Shown: in pieces, positions 34,039 to 42,901 of the stretch
Numbering within the stretch: the stretch's first letter is position 1
Layout of the letters: every line of letters starts with the position of its first letter
Assembly: GCA_023396225.1 (NCBI GenBank)
Contig: JAEWWT010000014.1
Span: 1-64,000 of the forward strand
Origin: Bacillota bacterium
Lineage (GTDB): Bacteria > Bacillota > Clostridia > Oscillospirales > Ruminococcaceae
Length of the DNA: 64,000 nt
Direction of reading: 5' to 3'
Notes under the pieces: generated by a model
Databases searched by the model: none
What the model was told of the DNA's origin: nothing
Seen by the model: only the letters and a program-made list of their open reading frames with translations
Translations under genes and position numbers: made by a program

Positions 34039-34521
34039 TTATGCTTTCAGTGACTTCAGCAAACCACCTTGATTAATAATTTCTTTTATAAATTCAGGGA
34101 ATGGCTGTGCCTGATAGGTTTGATTCTTAGTGAGATTTGTAATTACTCCTGTGTCAAAGTCAACTTCAACCTTATCGCCATTTGAGATATTCTTTGCTGC
34201 TTCCTCACACTCAAGAATAGGAAGTGCTGTATTGATTGCATTTCTGTAAAAAATTCTTGCAAATGAAGAAGCAATAACACATGAAATTCCACTTTCCTTA
34301 ATTGCAATCGGCGCATGTTCTCTTGAAGAACCGCATCCAAAATTCTGATCTGCTACCATAATATCCCCAGACTTTACATTTTTTACAAAATCTGCGTCAA
34401 TATCCTCCATACAATGTGCAGCAAGCTCTTTAGGATCTGCTGTGTTAAGGTATCTTGCAGGGATGATTACGTCAGTATCAACGTTATCACCATATTTGTG
34501 TACTGTTCCTGTAGCCTTCAT
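34039..34521 (-). CDS. leuD: 3-isopropylmalate dehydratase small subunit
   Basis: A 160-residue swivel domain of the aconitase family: GDNVDTDVIIPARYL near 12-26 and FGCGSSREHAPIAIK near 61-75. It pairs with LeuC. The short length is that of the Clostridia/archaeal-type subunit. It starts 15 bp after leuC. Confidence 0.96.
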   Translation of the reverse strand: MKATGTVHKYGDNVDTDVIIPARYLNTADPKELAAHCMEDIDADFVKNVKSGDIMVADQNFGCGSSREHAPIAIKESGISCVIASSFARIFYRNAINTALPILECEEAAKNISNGDKVEVDFDTGVITNLTKNQTYQAQPFPEFIKEIINQGGLLKSLKA

Positions 34522-34536
34522 ATATAAAACCTCCCT

Positions 34537-35799
34537 TTACTTTAATTCTGATACATCTGAAATTTTGCCTGTTACAGCCGATGCCGCAGCAACAGCTGGC
34601 GAAGCAAGATACACCTCTGATTCAGGATGACCCATTCTGCCAACAAAGTTTCTGTTTGTTGTAGCAACTGCACGTTCGCCCTTTGCAAGAATGCCCATAT
34701 GTCCGCCGAGGCAAGGTCCACATGTCGGTGTTGAAACTGCACAGCCTGCATTGATAAAAATTTCTAACAAGCCTTTTTTCATTGCTTCAAGATAAATCTT
34801 TTGTGTAGCAGGAATAACAATACATCTTACATTTGGAGCAACATGTCTGCCGTCAAGAATTGAAGCTGCCATTTCAAGATCTTCCATTCTTCCGTTTGTA
34901 CACGAACCAATTACCACCTGATCAATCTTAACTTCTCCCACCTCATCGATAGTCCTTGTATTTTCAGGAAGGTGAGGAAATGCAACAGTTGGTCTGATCT
35001 CTGATAAGTTAATATCATAAACTGTATCATATTCTGCATCTTCATCAGCTTTATATACCTTGTATTCTCTGTTTACCCTGTCTTTCTGATATGCAACAGT
35101 TATATCATCAACATCAAAAATTCCATTCTTTGCTCCAGCTTCAATAGCCATGTTTGCCATTGAAAGCCTGTCATCTATAGAAAGGTTTTTTAGTCCTTCT
35201 CCGCTGAATTCCATAGATTTATATAATGCTCCGTCAACGCCAATCATGCCGATAATGTGAAGAATAACATCCTTACCCATTACATATTTGTTAAGCTTTC
35301 CTGTAAGGTTAAATTTTATTGCAGACGGAACCTTGAACCAAGCCTCCCCTGTTGCCATACCTGCAGCCATATCAGTTGAGCCTACACCTGTTGAAAATGC
35401 ACCAAGTGCGCCATACGTACAAGTATGACTATCCGCACCTATAATACATTCACCAGAAGCAACAAGACCTTTTTCAGGAAGAAGTGCATGTTCAATTCCC
35501 ATATCACCTACATCAAAATAGTTTTCTACTTTCATGTCGGATGCAAATTCACGGCACATTTTGCAGTGCTGTGCAGATTTGATGTCCTTGTTAGGTGTGA
35601 AATGGTCCATAACCATTGAAACTTTTTTGCCGTCAAAAACTGAAGTAAAACCTGCCTTATTGAATTCATTGATTGCAACAGGCGTTGTAACATCGTTTCC
35701 GAGAACCATATCAAGCTTACATTTAATAAGCTGTCCAACCTCAACTTTTTCAAGTCCTGCATGAGCGGCAAGAATCTTCTGTGTCATAGTCATACCCAT
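34537..35799 (-). CDS. leuC: 3-isopropylmalate dehydratase large subunit
   Basis: A 420-residue aconitase-family subunit of the short LeuC/HacA-type class. Fe-S ligands are visible in VIGSCTNGR near 290 and CAVSTPTCGPC near 350; SHTCTYGALGAF near 125 is also conserved. With LeuD it isomerises isopropylmalate and, in the CimA pathway, citramalate. ATG 35799 (MGMTMTQKIL) has AAGGA nine bases upstream; the ORF extends to 35826. It is first in its operon, facing the LysR gene. Confidence 0.96.
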   Translation of the reverse strand: MGMTMTQKILAAHAGLEKVEVGQLIKCKLDMVLGNDVTTPVAINEFNKAGFTSVFDGKKVSMVMDHFTPNKDIKSAQHCKMCREFASDMKVENYFDVGDMGIEHALLPEKGLVASGECIIGADSHTCTYGALGAFSTGVGSTDMAAGMATGEAWFKVPSAIKFNLTGKLNKYVMGKDVILHIIGMIGVDGALYKSMEFSGEGLKNLSIDDRLSMANMAIEAGAKNGIFDVDDITVAYQKDRVNREYKVYKADEDAEYDTVYDINLSEIRPTVAFPHLPENTRTIDEVGEVKIDQVVIGSCTNGRMEDLEMAASILDGRHVAPNVRCIVIPATQKIYLEAMKKGLLEIFINAGCAVSTPTCGPCLGGHMGILAKGERAVATTNRNFVGRMGHPESEVYLASPAVAAASAVTGKISDVSELK

Positions 35800-35880
35800 A
35801 ATATCTATTCCTTTCTTTAAAATCATAGGATAGCTGTTAAGCTAATACTTTGATTATTCGGTTACTTATCTTTTCTATGC

Positions 35881-35913
35881 TTGAATTATATCATACCATA
35901 TGATATAATTCAA
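35881..35913. promoter_or_regulatory. palindromic two-way promoter between leuC and the LysR gene
   Basis: A perfect 14-bp inverted repeat (TTGAATTATATCAT at 35881-35894, its complement at 35900-35913) contains TTGAAT-N17-TATAAT on both strands. The plus -35 (35881-35886) overlaps the minus -10 (35884-35889), and the plus -10 (35904-35909) overlaps the minus -35 (35908-35913). It is suited to control by the divergent LysR regulator. Confidence 0.75.
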
Positions 35914-35965
35914 ATACATATTAAGAATAATATTTATAAACTAAAGTTATACTTGGAGGTTGGTT

Positions 35966-36871
35966 ATGTTACCAGAAGCAAATCTTAACAGATACCGTAT
36001 TTTCTGTGTCGTGGCAGAATGTGAAAGCATATCCAGAGCAGCTGAAAAGCTGTATATAAGCCAGCCTGCCATAAGCAAATCCATAACTAAATTAGAAGAA
36101 AATCTGAAGACATCATTATTTGAACGTACACACAAAGGTGTAGCACTGACATATGAGGGAAAAATACTGTACGAACAGATTAAATCAGCATTTAACCTTA
36201 TTGCTTCGGGTGAGGAGAAAATCAACCGTATCAATGAGCTTGGCATGGGCCAATTACGCCTTGGAACAAGTGCCGTTCTTTGCAAACATATGCTTATACC
36301 TTATTTAAAGGAGTACCTTCTTGAAAACCCATATGTAAAGGTAACAATTGAATGTCAGTCGTCCTACCATATACGCGAACTTATTCAGGATGACAGTATT
36401 GACATTGGGCTTATTGTCAGACCTGAAAATATGACAGGCCTTGTATTTCATTCTCTTGGCGAAATTGAGGATGTATTTGTTTCTTCACCGTCTTATCTGA
36501 ATAACTTTAACCCCTCTGAAAACAGGAATATGTTTGATTCAGCAAATATAATGCTGCTAGACGGCAGTAATGTTACCAGACAGCATATAGATAAATATTT
36601 TTATGAAAATAATATTGAACCACATCATATTCTTGAAATTTCAGGAATGGATATTCTTATTGAGTTTGCAAAAATAGGTCTTGGAGTTGCCTGTGTTATA
36701 AAGCAATTTGTTCAGGACGAAATCAACAACGGAACACTTGTTGAAATTCCCCTTGATATACCTATAAACAAAAGAGAAGTAGGTTTTGCTTACATTGATA
36801 AAGCAAAACTCACTTCTCCTATACAGAAGTTTATTCAGTTTTTTCCGAAGAACAGCTCTGGTCTTTTATAA
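35966..36871 (+). CDS. LysR family transcriptional regulator
   Basis: A 301-residue LTTR. The N-terminal helix-turn-helix is clear (ISRAAEKLYISQPAISKSITKLEENL, about residues 20-45), followed by the type 2 periplasmic-binding effector domain. It is divergent from leuC and tail-to-tail with cimA, so it is the probable regulator of the leu/ile genes; the effector is unknown. GGAGG precedes ATG 35966; the frame to 35960 begins with TTG. Its last 41 bp overlap cimA. Confidence 0.92.
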   Translation: MLPEANLNRYRIFCVVAECESISRAAEKLYISQPAISKSITKLEENLKTSLFERTHKGVALTYEGKILYEQIKSAFNLIASGEEKINRINELGMGQLRLGTSAVLCKHMLIPYLKEYLLENPYVKVTIECQSSYHIRELIQDDSIDIGLIVRPENMTGLVFHSLGEIEDVFVSSPSYLNNFNPSENRNMFDSANIMLLDGSNVTRQHIDKYFYENNIEPHHILEISGMDILIEFAKIGLGVACVIKQFVQDEINNGTLVEIPLDIPINKREVGFAYIDKAKLTSPIQKFIQFFPKNSSGLL

Positions 36872-38417
36872 GTTTATATACAATACTGTCTACAAGTGCA
36901 AGAACAGATGCATTGATAATGTCTTCCGATGCACCGACCGTAGTCCAGATGTCATCTCCATCCGTACTTTCAATCAGTACCCTAACCTTTGCTGCCGTAG
37001 CAGCATTGCTGTCAACAACTCTAACTTTGTAGTCCACAAGATAAATATCTGCAATTGAAGGATAAAAGACAGTAAGAGCCTGCCTTAAAGCCTTATCTAT
37101 AGCATTTACAGGTCCGTCTCCCTCGTCAGCCGCTATCTCAGTCTTATTTCCGACCTTTACCTTTACAATAGCAGAAGACGGATTCTTTCGTTCGCCTATC
37201 TTTTCACCAATTATTTTGAAATAATCAATATCAAAGAATGCTGCAACTTTTCCAAGGTGCTTCTTAACAAGAATTTCAAAAGATGCTTCTGCAGCCTCAT
37301 ACTGATATCCACCGTACTCCTTTTCTTTAAGCAGATCAATAATTTCTTTTGTTTCAGTGCTGTCCTTTGTAAGTTCGGGAACTATCTCATTAATTCTGTG
37401 AAGAATTGCAGATCGTCCTGCAACCTCTGACATTAAGATGTTTCGCTTATTTCCGACTGTTTCTGGTGGAAGATGTTCAAAGCTCTTCGGATTTTTCTTT
37501 ACTCCATCTGCATGCATTCCTCCCTTGTGAGCAAACGCACTCTTTCCAACATACGGCATATTAGACTGAAGCTTTATATTGCAAATTTCTGCTATATATT
37601 TTGCTGTTCTAGTAAGATCTGATAGATTTTCATCAGGCACACAGTAAACTCCCTTTTTAAGATGAAGTCCTGATATTACTGTAGAAAGATTTGTATTTCC
37701 ACAGCGCTCGCCTATTCCGATAAAAGTACCCTGTACCTGTACAGCTCCTGCATCAACAGCAGCAATAGTATTAGCAACAGCACAACCTGAATCATTATGG
37801 CAATGGATTCCCACTGAAACAGAAACGGCTTTCACTGCCTTTTCTGTGATTTCTTTAATTTCATCTGGGAAACATCCACCGTTTGTATCACATAATACAA
37901 CAGCAGATGCACCTGCTCTTTCAGCAGTCAGCAAAGTTTCAATTGCATATTCAGGATCTGCTTTGTATCCGTCAAAGAAGTGTTCAGCATCAAAGAATAC
38001 TTCTTTATTTTTTTCTGTCAGATATTTAATAGTATCATATATCATATTCAGATTTTCTTTAAGTGTTGTTCCAATGATTTCAGTTACATGCATATCCCAG
38101 CTTTTCCCGAATAAAGCAACATAATCTACATTTGTCTGTGCCAGAACAGCTACATTTGCATCATCTTCACAACGGATGTCCTTTCTTCTTGTCGAGCCAA
38201 ATGCAACTAGTTTGGAATTATTAAGTTTAAGATCTGAAACTTTTTTAAAAAATTCTAAATCCTTCGGATTTGAAGCAGGATTTCCTGCCTCAATAAATGA
38301 TACACCAAAATTATCAAGTTCTTTGACAATTTTGATTTTATCAACAACAGAAAAATTAATGCCTTCGCTTTGCGCCCCATCACGCAGAGTAGAATCAAAT
38401 ATCTGAACAGTTTTCAT
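36831..38417 (-). CDS. cimA: citramalate synthase
   Basis: A 528-residue DRE-TIM aldolase: FDSTLRDGAQSEGI near the N-terminus, GIHCHNDSGCAVANT near 200, and the C-terminal LeuA-type dimer/regulatory domain. Length and the long C-terminal half match the citramalate synthase group, which joins pyruvate and acetyl-CoA, rather than LeuA. The product feeds LeuCD and LeuB to 2-oxobutyrate. The start is 38417 or 38429; neither has ideal spacing to AAGGG. It follows ilvB by 33 bp and overlaps the LysR gene convergently. Confidence 0.9.
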   Translation of the reverse strand: MKTVQIFDSTLRDGAQSEGINFSVVDKIKIVKELDNFGVSFIEAGNPASNPKDLEFFKKVSDLKLNNSKLVAFGSTRRKDIRCEDDANVAVLAQTNVDYVALFGKSWDMHVTEIIGTTLKENLNMIYDTIKYLTEKNKEVFFDAEHFFDGYKADPEYAIETLLTAERAGASAVVLCDTNGGCFPDEIKEITEKAVKAVSVSVGIHCHNDSGCAVANTIAAVDAGAVQVQGTFIGIGERCGNTNLSTVISGLHLKKGVYCVPDENLSDLTRTAKYIAEICNIKLQSNMPYVGKSAFAHKGGMHADGVKKNPKSFEHLPPETVGNKRNILMSEVAGRSAILHRINEIVPELTKDSTETKEIIDLLKEKEYGGYQYEAAEASFEILVKKHLGKVAAFFDIDYFKIIGEKIGERKNPSSAIVKVKVGNKTEIAADEGDGPVNAIDKALRQALTVFYPSIADIYLVDYKVRVVDSNAATAAKVRVLIESTDGDDIWTTVGASEDIINASVLALVDSIVYKLIKDQSCSSEKTE

Positions 38418-38462
38418 TCTTGTATCCATCCCTTCAAGTATCAGGCTTATATACTTATGTTT

Positions 38463-40139
38463 TTACTCAATCTCAAGAATAGGATTTACTATAGATGCCC
38501 CTGCTGGAACCATTGGCAATACATTAATATCCTTGTCAATTATACAATTAATCAGAACAGGTTTATTAAGCATTATTGCTTTTTCCAGTACAGGTCTGAC
38601 ATCACTTTTCTTTGATATTGTCATACCCTCTATACCGACTGCCTTAGCAAGCATTTCAAAATCAGTATTTTTCTCAAGAATTGTTTCGGAATAACGATTA
38701 TTATAAAAAAGTCTTTGCCATTGCCTTACCATCCCAAGAACACTATTATTAAATAGCAATTCAATTACAGGTATCTGATATTTTGCAAGAGTTGTAAGCT
38801 CATTCATATTCATATAAAAGCTTCCGTCTCCTGCAACGTTGACAACAGTCTTATCAGGATTTCCGACTTTACATCCGATTGCTGCACCAAGACCGTAACC
38901 CATTGTTCCCAATCCTCCTGATGATACAAAACATCTTGGATTCCTGAAATTGTAGAATTCAGCCGTCCACATTTGGTGCTGACCTACTTCTGTACTTAAA
39001 ATAGCTTTACCTTCTGTCAATTCATCAAGTGTTTCAAGAACATACTGTGGCAAAACTGCGTTTTCATCAGAAGAATACTGCATAAGAGGATATTGCTTCT
39101 TCCAAAGCCTTATCTTTTCCATCCATTCGGAATTTATTTTCTTTGAAAGCTTTTTATTCATTATCTCAAGAGCAGAACCAACATCACCAGTTACTTTTGC
39201 ATCAACTGTAATATTTTTATTGATTTCTGCAGGATCAGCTTCTATATGAACTATTTTTGCATTATTAAGAACTGATCTAAATGAACCGGTATTGCAGGTA
39301 ACTCTGTCAGAAAAACGTGAACCAAGAACAATGAATACATCACACTCTGCCAATGCAAGTGACGAAGTTTTTGTTCCATGCATACCCATCATTCCGATAT
39401 ATCTCTCATTGCTGTTATCAAATGCACATTGCCCCATAAATGTAAGTGCAACAGGAGCATCAATCAATTCTGCAAATTCATTTAGCTGTTCAGCCGCATT
39501 TGCTAATACAACACCGCCGCCTGCATAAATAAACGGTTTCTTTGCTTCTGCAATTATTTCAAGAGCATTTTCAACTTCTTCCTCACAAACAGGATAAGTA
39601 TTATTTTTAAGCTCCTTATTAACAAAATCACATTCAGCAGCAGTAATATCCTTTGGTATATCTATAAGAACTGGACCTTTTCTTCCTTCGTTAGCAATAT
39701 AAAATGCTTCCCTAATAATATCTGCAAGCTTTGTAACATCTTTGACAATATAGTTATGCTTTGTTATTGGCATGGTAATACCGGTTATATCAACTTCCTG
39801 AAAGCTGTCAAGTCCAAGTAAATCTGTATTTACATTTCCTGTGATTGCTACAAGAGGAATGCTGTCCATGTATGCTGTAGCAATTCCAGTCACTAGGTTT
39901 GTTGCTCCAGGCCCTGACGTTGCAATAACAACACCTGTTTTACCTGTTGATCTAGAATAACCATCTGCCGCATGACATGCACCTTGTTCATGTGAAGTAA
40001 GTATATGTGTTATCTTATCTCTGTAATCATATAAAGCATCATAAATATTTAGAACTGCTCCGCCCGGGTATCCGAAAACTGTATCTACTCCCTGTTCAAG
40101 CAAACACTCCAATAAGATTTTTGCACCTTTTAAAATCAT
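38463..40139 (-). CDS. ilvB: acetolactate synthase large subunit
   Basis: A 558-residue TPP enzyme. The catalytic Glu51 is in SHEQGACHAADGY, the FAD-binding middle domain follows, and the TPP motif GDGSFYMNMNELTTL is near 440. It makes acetolactate (Val/Leu) or acetohydroxybutyrate (Ile). No small subunit (ilvN) lies next to it. An Ile-type T-box precedes it, and cimA is downstream, so the operon is geared to isoleucine. Confidence 0.95.
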   Translation of the reverse strand: MILKGAKILLECLLEQGVDTVFGYPGGAVLNIYDALYDYRDKITHILTSHEQGACHAADGYSRSTGKTGVVIATSGPGATNLVTGIATAYMDSIPLVAITGNVNTDLLGLDSFQEVDITGITMPITKHNYIVKDVTKLADIIREAFYIANEGRKGPVLIDIPKDITAAECDFVNKELKNNTYPVCEEEVENALEIIAEAKKPFIYAGGGVVLANAAEQLNEFAELIDAPVALTFMGQCAFDNSNERYIGMMGMHGTKTSSLALAECDVFIVLGSRFSDRVTCNTGSFRSVLNNAKIVHIEADPAEINKNITVDAKVTGDVGSALEIMNKKLSKKINSEWMEKIRLWKKQYPLMQYSSDENAVLPQYVLETLDELTEGKAILSTEVGQHQMWTAEFYNFRNPRCFVSSGGLGTMGYGLGAAIGCKVGNPDKTVVNVAGDGSFYMNMNELTTLAKYQIPVIELLFNNSVLGMVRQWQRLFYNNRYSETILEKNTDFEMLAKAVGIEGMTISKKSDVRPVLEKAIMLNKPVLINCIIDKDINVLPMVPAGASIVNPILEIE

Positions 40140-40174
40140 ATGACATTCTCCTTGCTAAATTTTACAATAAAAAA

Positions 40175-40445
40175 AGCTTTCACCTCAAGATTACTCAAGA
40201 GGTGAAAGCTGAATTTACATAACTTCCACGGTACCACTCTAATTCAGATTATAACAATCTGCACTCATCCACATCAGACAATGTGTTTCTCTGTAACGGG
40301 AGAACCCGTTCTTGCTTACTTAATAAAATCGTTCGGCAGACTGCTCAGAGGTGATTTATTACCAGAATATTTATACTGTCTCGCACCATACGACAGCTCT
40401 CTGAAATAGTAATTCTGTTTTACTCCTCATCAGCGCATTTATAAT
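40175..40445 (-). promoter_or_regulatory. T-box riboswitch, isoleucine-specific, upstream of ilvB
   Basis: The leader carries the T-box sequence AGAGTGGTACCGTGGAA (minus strand of 40224-40240), a Stem I region with GGTGCGA, and the specifier region AATAAATCACC, where ATC (minus strand of 40353-40355) is an isoleucine codon followed by A. It ends in a terminator with 12-bp stem AGCTTTCACCTC/GAGGTGAAAGCT (40175-40210) and seven T. Uncharged tRNA-Ile should allow read-through into ilvB-cimA. Confidence 0.93.
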
Positions 40446-40453
40446 ATGATTTG

Positions 40454-40482
40454 ATATTAGCATGAAAAACACAAGTTGTCAA
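40454..40482 (-). promoter_or_regulatory. promoter of the T-box-ilvB-cimA unit
   Basis: TTGACA (minus strand of 40477-40482) and TAATAT (minus strand of 40454-40459) are 17 bp apart, just upstream of the T-box. Confidence 0.75.
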
Positions 40483-40515
40483 TGAATTTTTTGTGAACAA
40501 ATATATTATTTCAAA

Positions 40516-41172
40516 CTATCCAACTTTTAAAACAGTTAAACTTGCGGCAAAATTATACTCACCTGTTACAGCAACTGTATTAATTGCTACTCCTGTGCTG
40601 TTATTTAATGTTATAATATTTCCTGCAGTTAATGAAACTACTGTAGAACCAGATACAAGAACAGTAGCATCAGCATCAGCTGCAGTTGCACCTGAAATTC
40701 CTATAACAGCTCCTGTTGATTGTTCAAGTGTGATAACTACATCGTTATCTGTTGCTGAAGTACTATCAGCATTTACGTTCCAATCAAAATAGTAAATTCC
40801 ACTTGTTAGTATAGTTATCTGTCCTGTAAGTGCATTATATGACAAACAACTTCCAGTATTGCTTATTAATGGCAGTATAATTATACCACCTGAAGCAATG
40901 CCGGCTGTTCCTGTTGCAGTCTCAAGATATAAAGAACATGGTGTCGGAACAGGTAACGGTGGAGGACATGGTGGAAATATTGGATAAGGATAAGGTGCTG
41001 GACATGGCGGGCATGGTGGACAACGATGATGATGATGATGATGACAATTGTCATCAAGGCACTCACATCCTTCTGAAGCCCCTCTTACACAGTCACATTG
41101 GCCTCCAGGAATTGGATATGGATTTGAACAGTCAAATACATGCATTTCAGGTTCATAATCATATTTACTCAA
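40516..41172 (-). CDS. Cys/His/Pro-rich protein with BclA/C1q-like C-terminal domain
   Basis: A 218-residue protein in two parts. Residues 1-80 contain nine or more Cys, six consecutive His (44-49), and a PCPPCPPCPAPYPYP tract. Residues 85-218 form a beta-rich domain (GIASGGIIILPLI, SGIYYFDWNVNAD, NIITLNNSTG) like the C-terminal domain of BclA-type exosporium or collagen-like surface proteins. There is no signal peptide. The start is TTG 41172 behind AAAGGAG. Metal binding and spore-coat location are inferences. Confidence 0.75.
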   Translation of the reverse strand: MSKYDYEPEMHVFDCSNPYPIPGGQCDCVRGASEGCECLDDNCHHHHHHRCPPCPPCPAPYPYPIFPPCPPPLPVPTPCSLYLETATGTAGIASGGIIILPLISNTGSCLSYNALTGQITILTSGIYYFDWNVNADSTSATDNDVVITLEQSTGAVIGISGATAADADATVLVSGSTVVSLTAGNIITLNNSTGVAINTVAVTGEYNFAASLTVLKVG

Positions 41173-41374
41173 AGTAATTCTCCTTTCGAATAACTAATAA
41201 TCATATATCTTATTACTCTCGTAATCAATACAAAGCAATATACTAAGATATAAAGCTATTGCTACAATCCATAATATGCAGAATAAATATATTTGTGAAT
41301 TATGCAAATATATCAAAAGTCCTACTTATATTTAAAATATTTTGAAATAATATAGCATTTTACAATAAATATGC
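41173..41374. other. AT-rich divergent spacer
   Basis: The spacer between the Cys/His-rich gene and the MBOAT gene has one inverted repeat, ATATATTTG/CAAATATAT, near 41286-41312. On the minus strand CATATTATG with AC 16 bases upstream faintly resembles a late-sporulation (sigma-K-like) promoter for the leftward gene; this is weak. Confidence 0.3.
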
Positions 41375-41403
41375 TTGCAAGTTTTTAGGCAATGTGATAA
41401 AAT
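41375..41403 (+). promoter_or_regulatory. promoter of the MBOAT-DHHW pair
   Basis: TTGCAA (41375-41380) and TAAAAT (41398-41403) are separated by 17 bp with TG before the -10, about 45 bp upstream of the start. Confidence 0.6.
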
Positions 41404-41448
41404 AATAAAGCGTGAAATTTTAAAATAAATTTATTGGGAGTAATCATT

Positions 41449-42864
41449 TTGGTATTTTCAGATATTTTTTTTGTATATATTTTTATTCCCGTTTTTTTAG
41501 GATTATATTTTTTAAATTCTAAAATTGCATATAAAAATTTTGTACTGATATTATTTTCTCTGATCTTTTATTCATGGGGTGCGGCAGCATTTTTACCGCT
41601 ACTTATTTTAACTACTTTTATAGATTATCTTAACGGGTTATTTATTACAAAGCATTTGGGGCAAAAGAAGGCTGTGTTAGGCTTAATTTGCTCTCTTGTG
41701 ATAAATCTTGGCATTCTCATTGCGTTTAAATACAGCGGTTTTATCGTAATGAATATGAATGCGGTTACAGGCTTGAATATCCCAGTTCCGGACATTACTC
41801 TGCCTATTGGAATTTCTTTCTATACATTCCAGACAACTTCTTATGTAATTGATGTTTACAGGGGTAATGCAAAGGCACAGAAAAACTACTTTTATTATCT
41901 TTTATATATTTCAATGTTTTTCCAACTTGTTGCAGGGCCAATAGTCAGATACAGCACAATTTCAGAAGAAATATCATCAAGAAAAGTGTCAATCACAGAA
42001 TTCAGTGAAGGCCTTACACGCTTCATTTTCGGACTTTCAAAGAAGGTAATTATTGCAAATACTCTTGGTGGGCTTGTTGCACAAAGTCTTAACTTCACCA
42101 ATGCACCGACGTCTGTTTTTGCATCATGGTTTGGAATATTGATGTTTTCACTTCAGATTTATTATGACTTTTCCGGGTATTCTGACATGGCAATAGGTCT
42201 TGGCCGAATGTGTGGATTTCATTTTATGGAGAACTTCAATTATCCGTATATATCAAAATCAGCTTCAGATTTCTGGAGAAGATGGCATATTTCCCTTGGT
42301 TCATTCTTCAAGGATTATGTATATATCCCTATGGGAGGAAACAGAAAGCACCAGATTTTAAATCTTGCTGTTGTCTGGTTTCTGACAGGATTATGGCACG
42401 GAGCAAGCTGGAACTTTATTTTATGGGGACTTTATTTCGGAGTATTCATAATACTTGAAAAACTGTTTCTTGGCAAAGTTCTTGAAAAAATCCCTGCTTT
42501 CTTTGCACATTTATACTCATTGTTTGTCATTGTTATAGGATGGACATTATTCTATTTCACAGATATGAAATCTCTTGGAATGTGTCTGAAATCTATGTTT
42601 GGATTAACAGATATTCCTTTGATTGATGAGGTATCTAAATCTTATCTAATGAACAATCTGTTCATCATAATTATTTCAATATTATTATCAGCTCCTATAT
42701 ATCAATTAATTAAGGGAACATTAATCAAAAGAGAAAAAAAATCAAATGCAATACTGATATTCAGTCACTCTACAAAAACAATTCTTAATGTTGCGTTACT
42801 GGTTATATCTTCTCTTTTATTGGTTGGCCAGACATACAATCCATTCCTTTATTTCAGGTTCTGA
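41449..42864 (+). CDS. MBOAT family O-acyltransferase (AlgI/DltB-like)
   Basis: A 471-residue membrane-bound O-acyltransferase with about ten helices. The family motif YYDFSGYSDMAIGL (near 240), SDFWRRWHISLG (near 280) and the catalytic His in GLWHGASWNF (about 317) are present. It would move acetyl groups across the membrane to a cell-surface polysaccharide. I chose the TTG at 41449 (MVFSDIFF, a typical AlgI start) with GGGAG seven bases upstream. The DHHW gene follows at once. Confidence 0.9.
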   Translation: MVFSDIFFVYIFIPVFLGLYFLNSKIAYKNFVLILFSLIFYSWGAAAFLPLLILTTFIDYLNGLFITKHLGQKKAVLGLICSLVINLGILIAFKYSGFIVMNMNAVTGLNIPVPDITLPIGISFYTFQTTSYVIDVYRGNAKAQKNYFYYLLYISMFFQLVAGPIVRYSTISEEISSRKVSITEFSEGLTRFIFGLSKKVIIANTLGGLVAQSLNFTNAPTSVFASWFGILMFSLQIYYDFSGYSDMAIGLGRMCGFHFMENFNYPYISKSASDFWRRWHISLGSFFKDYVYIPMGGNRKHQILNLAVVWFLTGLWHGASWNFILWGLYFGVFIILEKLFLGKVLEKIPAFFAHLYSLFVIVIGWTLFYFTDMKSLGMCLKSMFGLTDIPLIDEVSKSYLMNNLFIIIISILLSAPIYQLIKGTLIKREKKSNAILIFSHSTKTILNVALLVISSLLLVGQTYNPFLYFRF

Positions 42865-42901
42865 TAAAATAATCAGATGAATCTCTATAGAAAGGCACCA
42901 T

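Noticed and set aside
41020..41046. Simple (ATG)n repeat as a microsatellite of independent interest
   Set aside because: It encodes the six His of the Cys/His-rich protein and is kept in that finding.
41286..41312. Inverted repeat ATATATTTG/CAAATATAT as an operator
   Set aside because: Low complexity and no clear link to a promoter; left only as a remark in the spacer entry.
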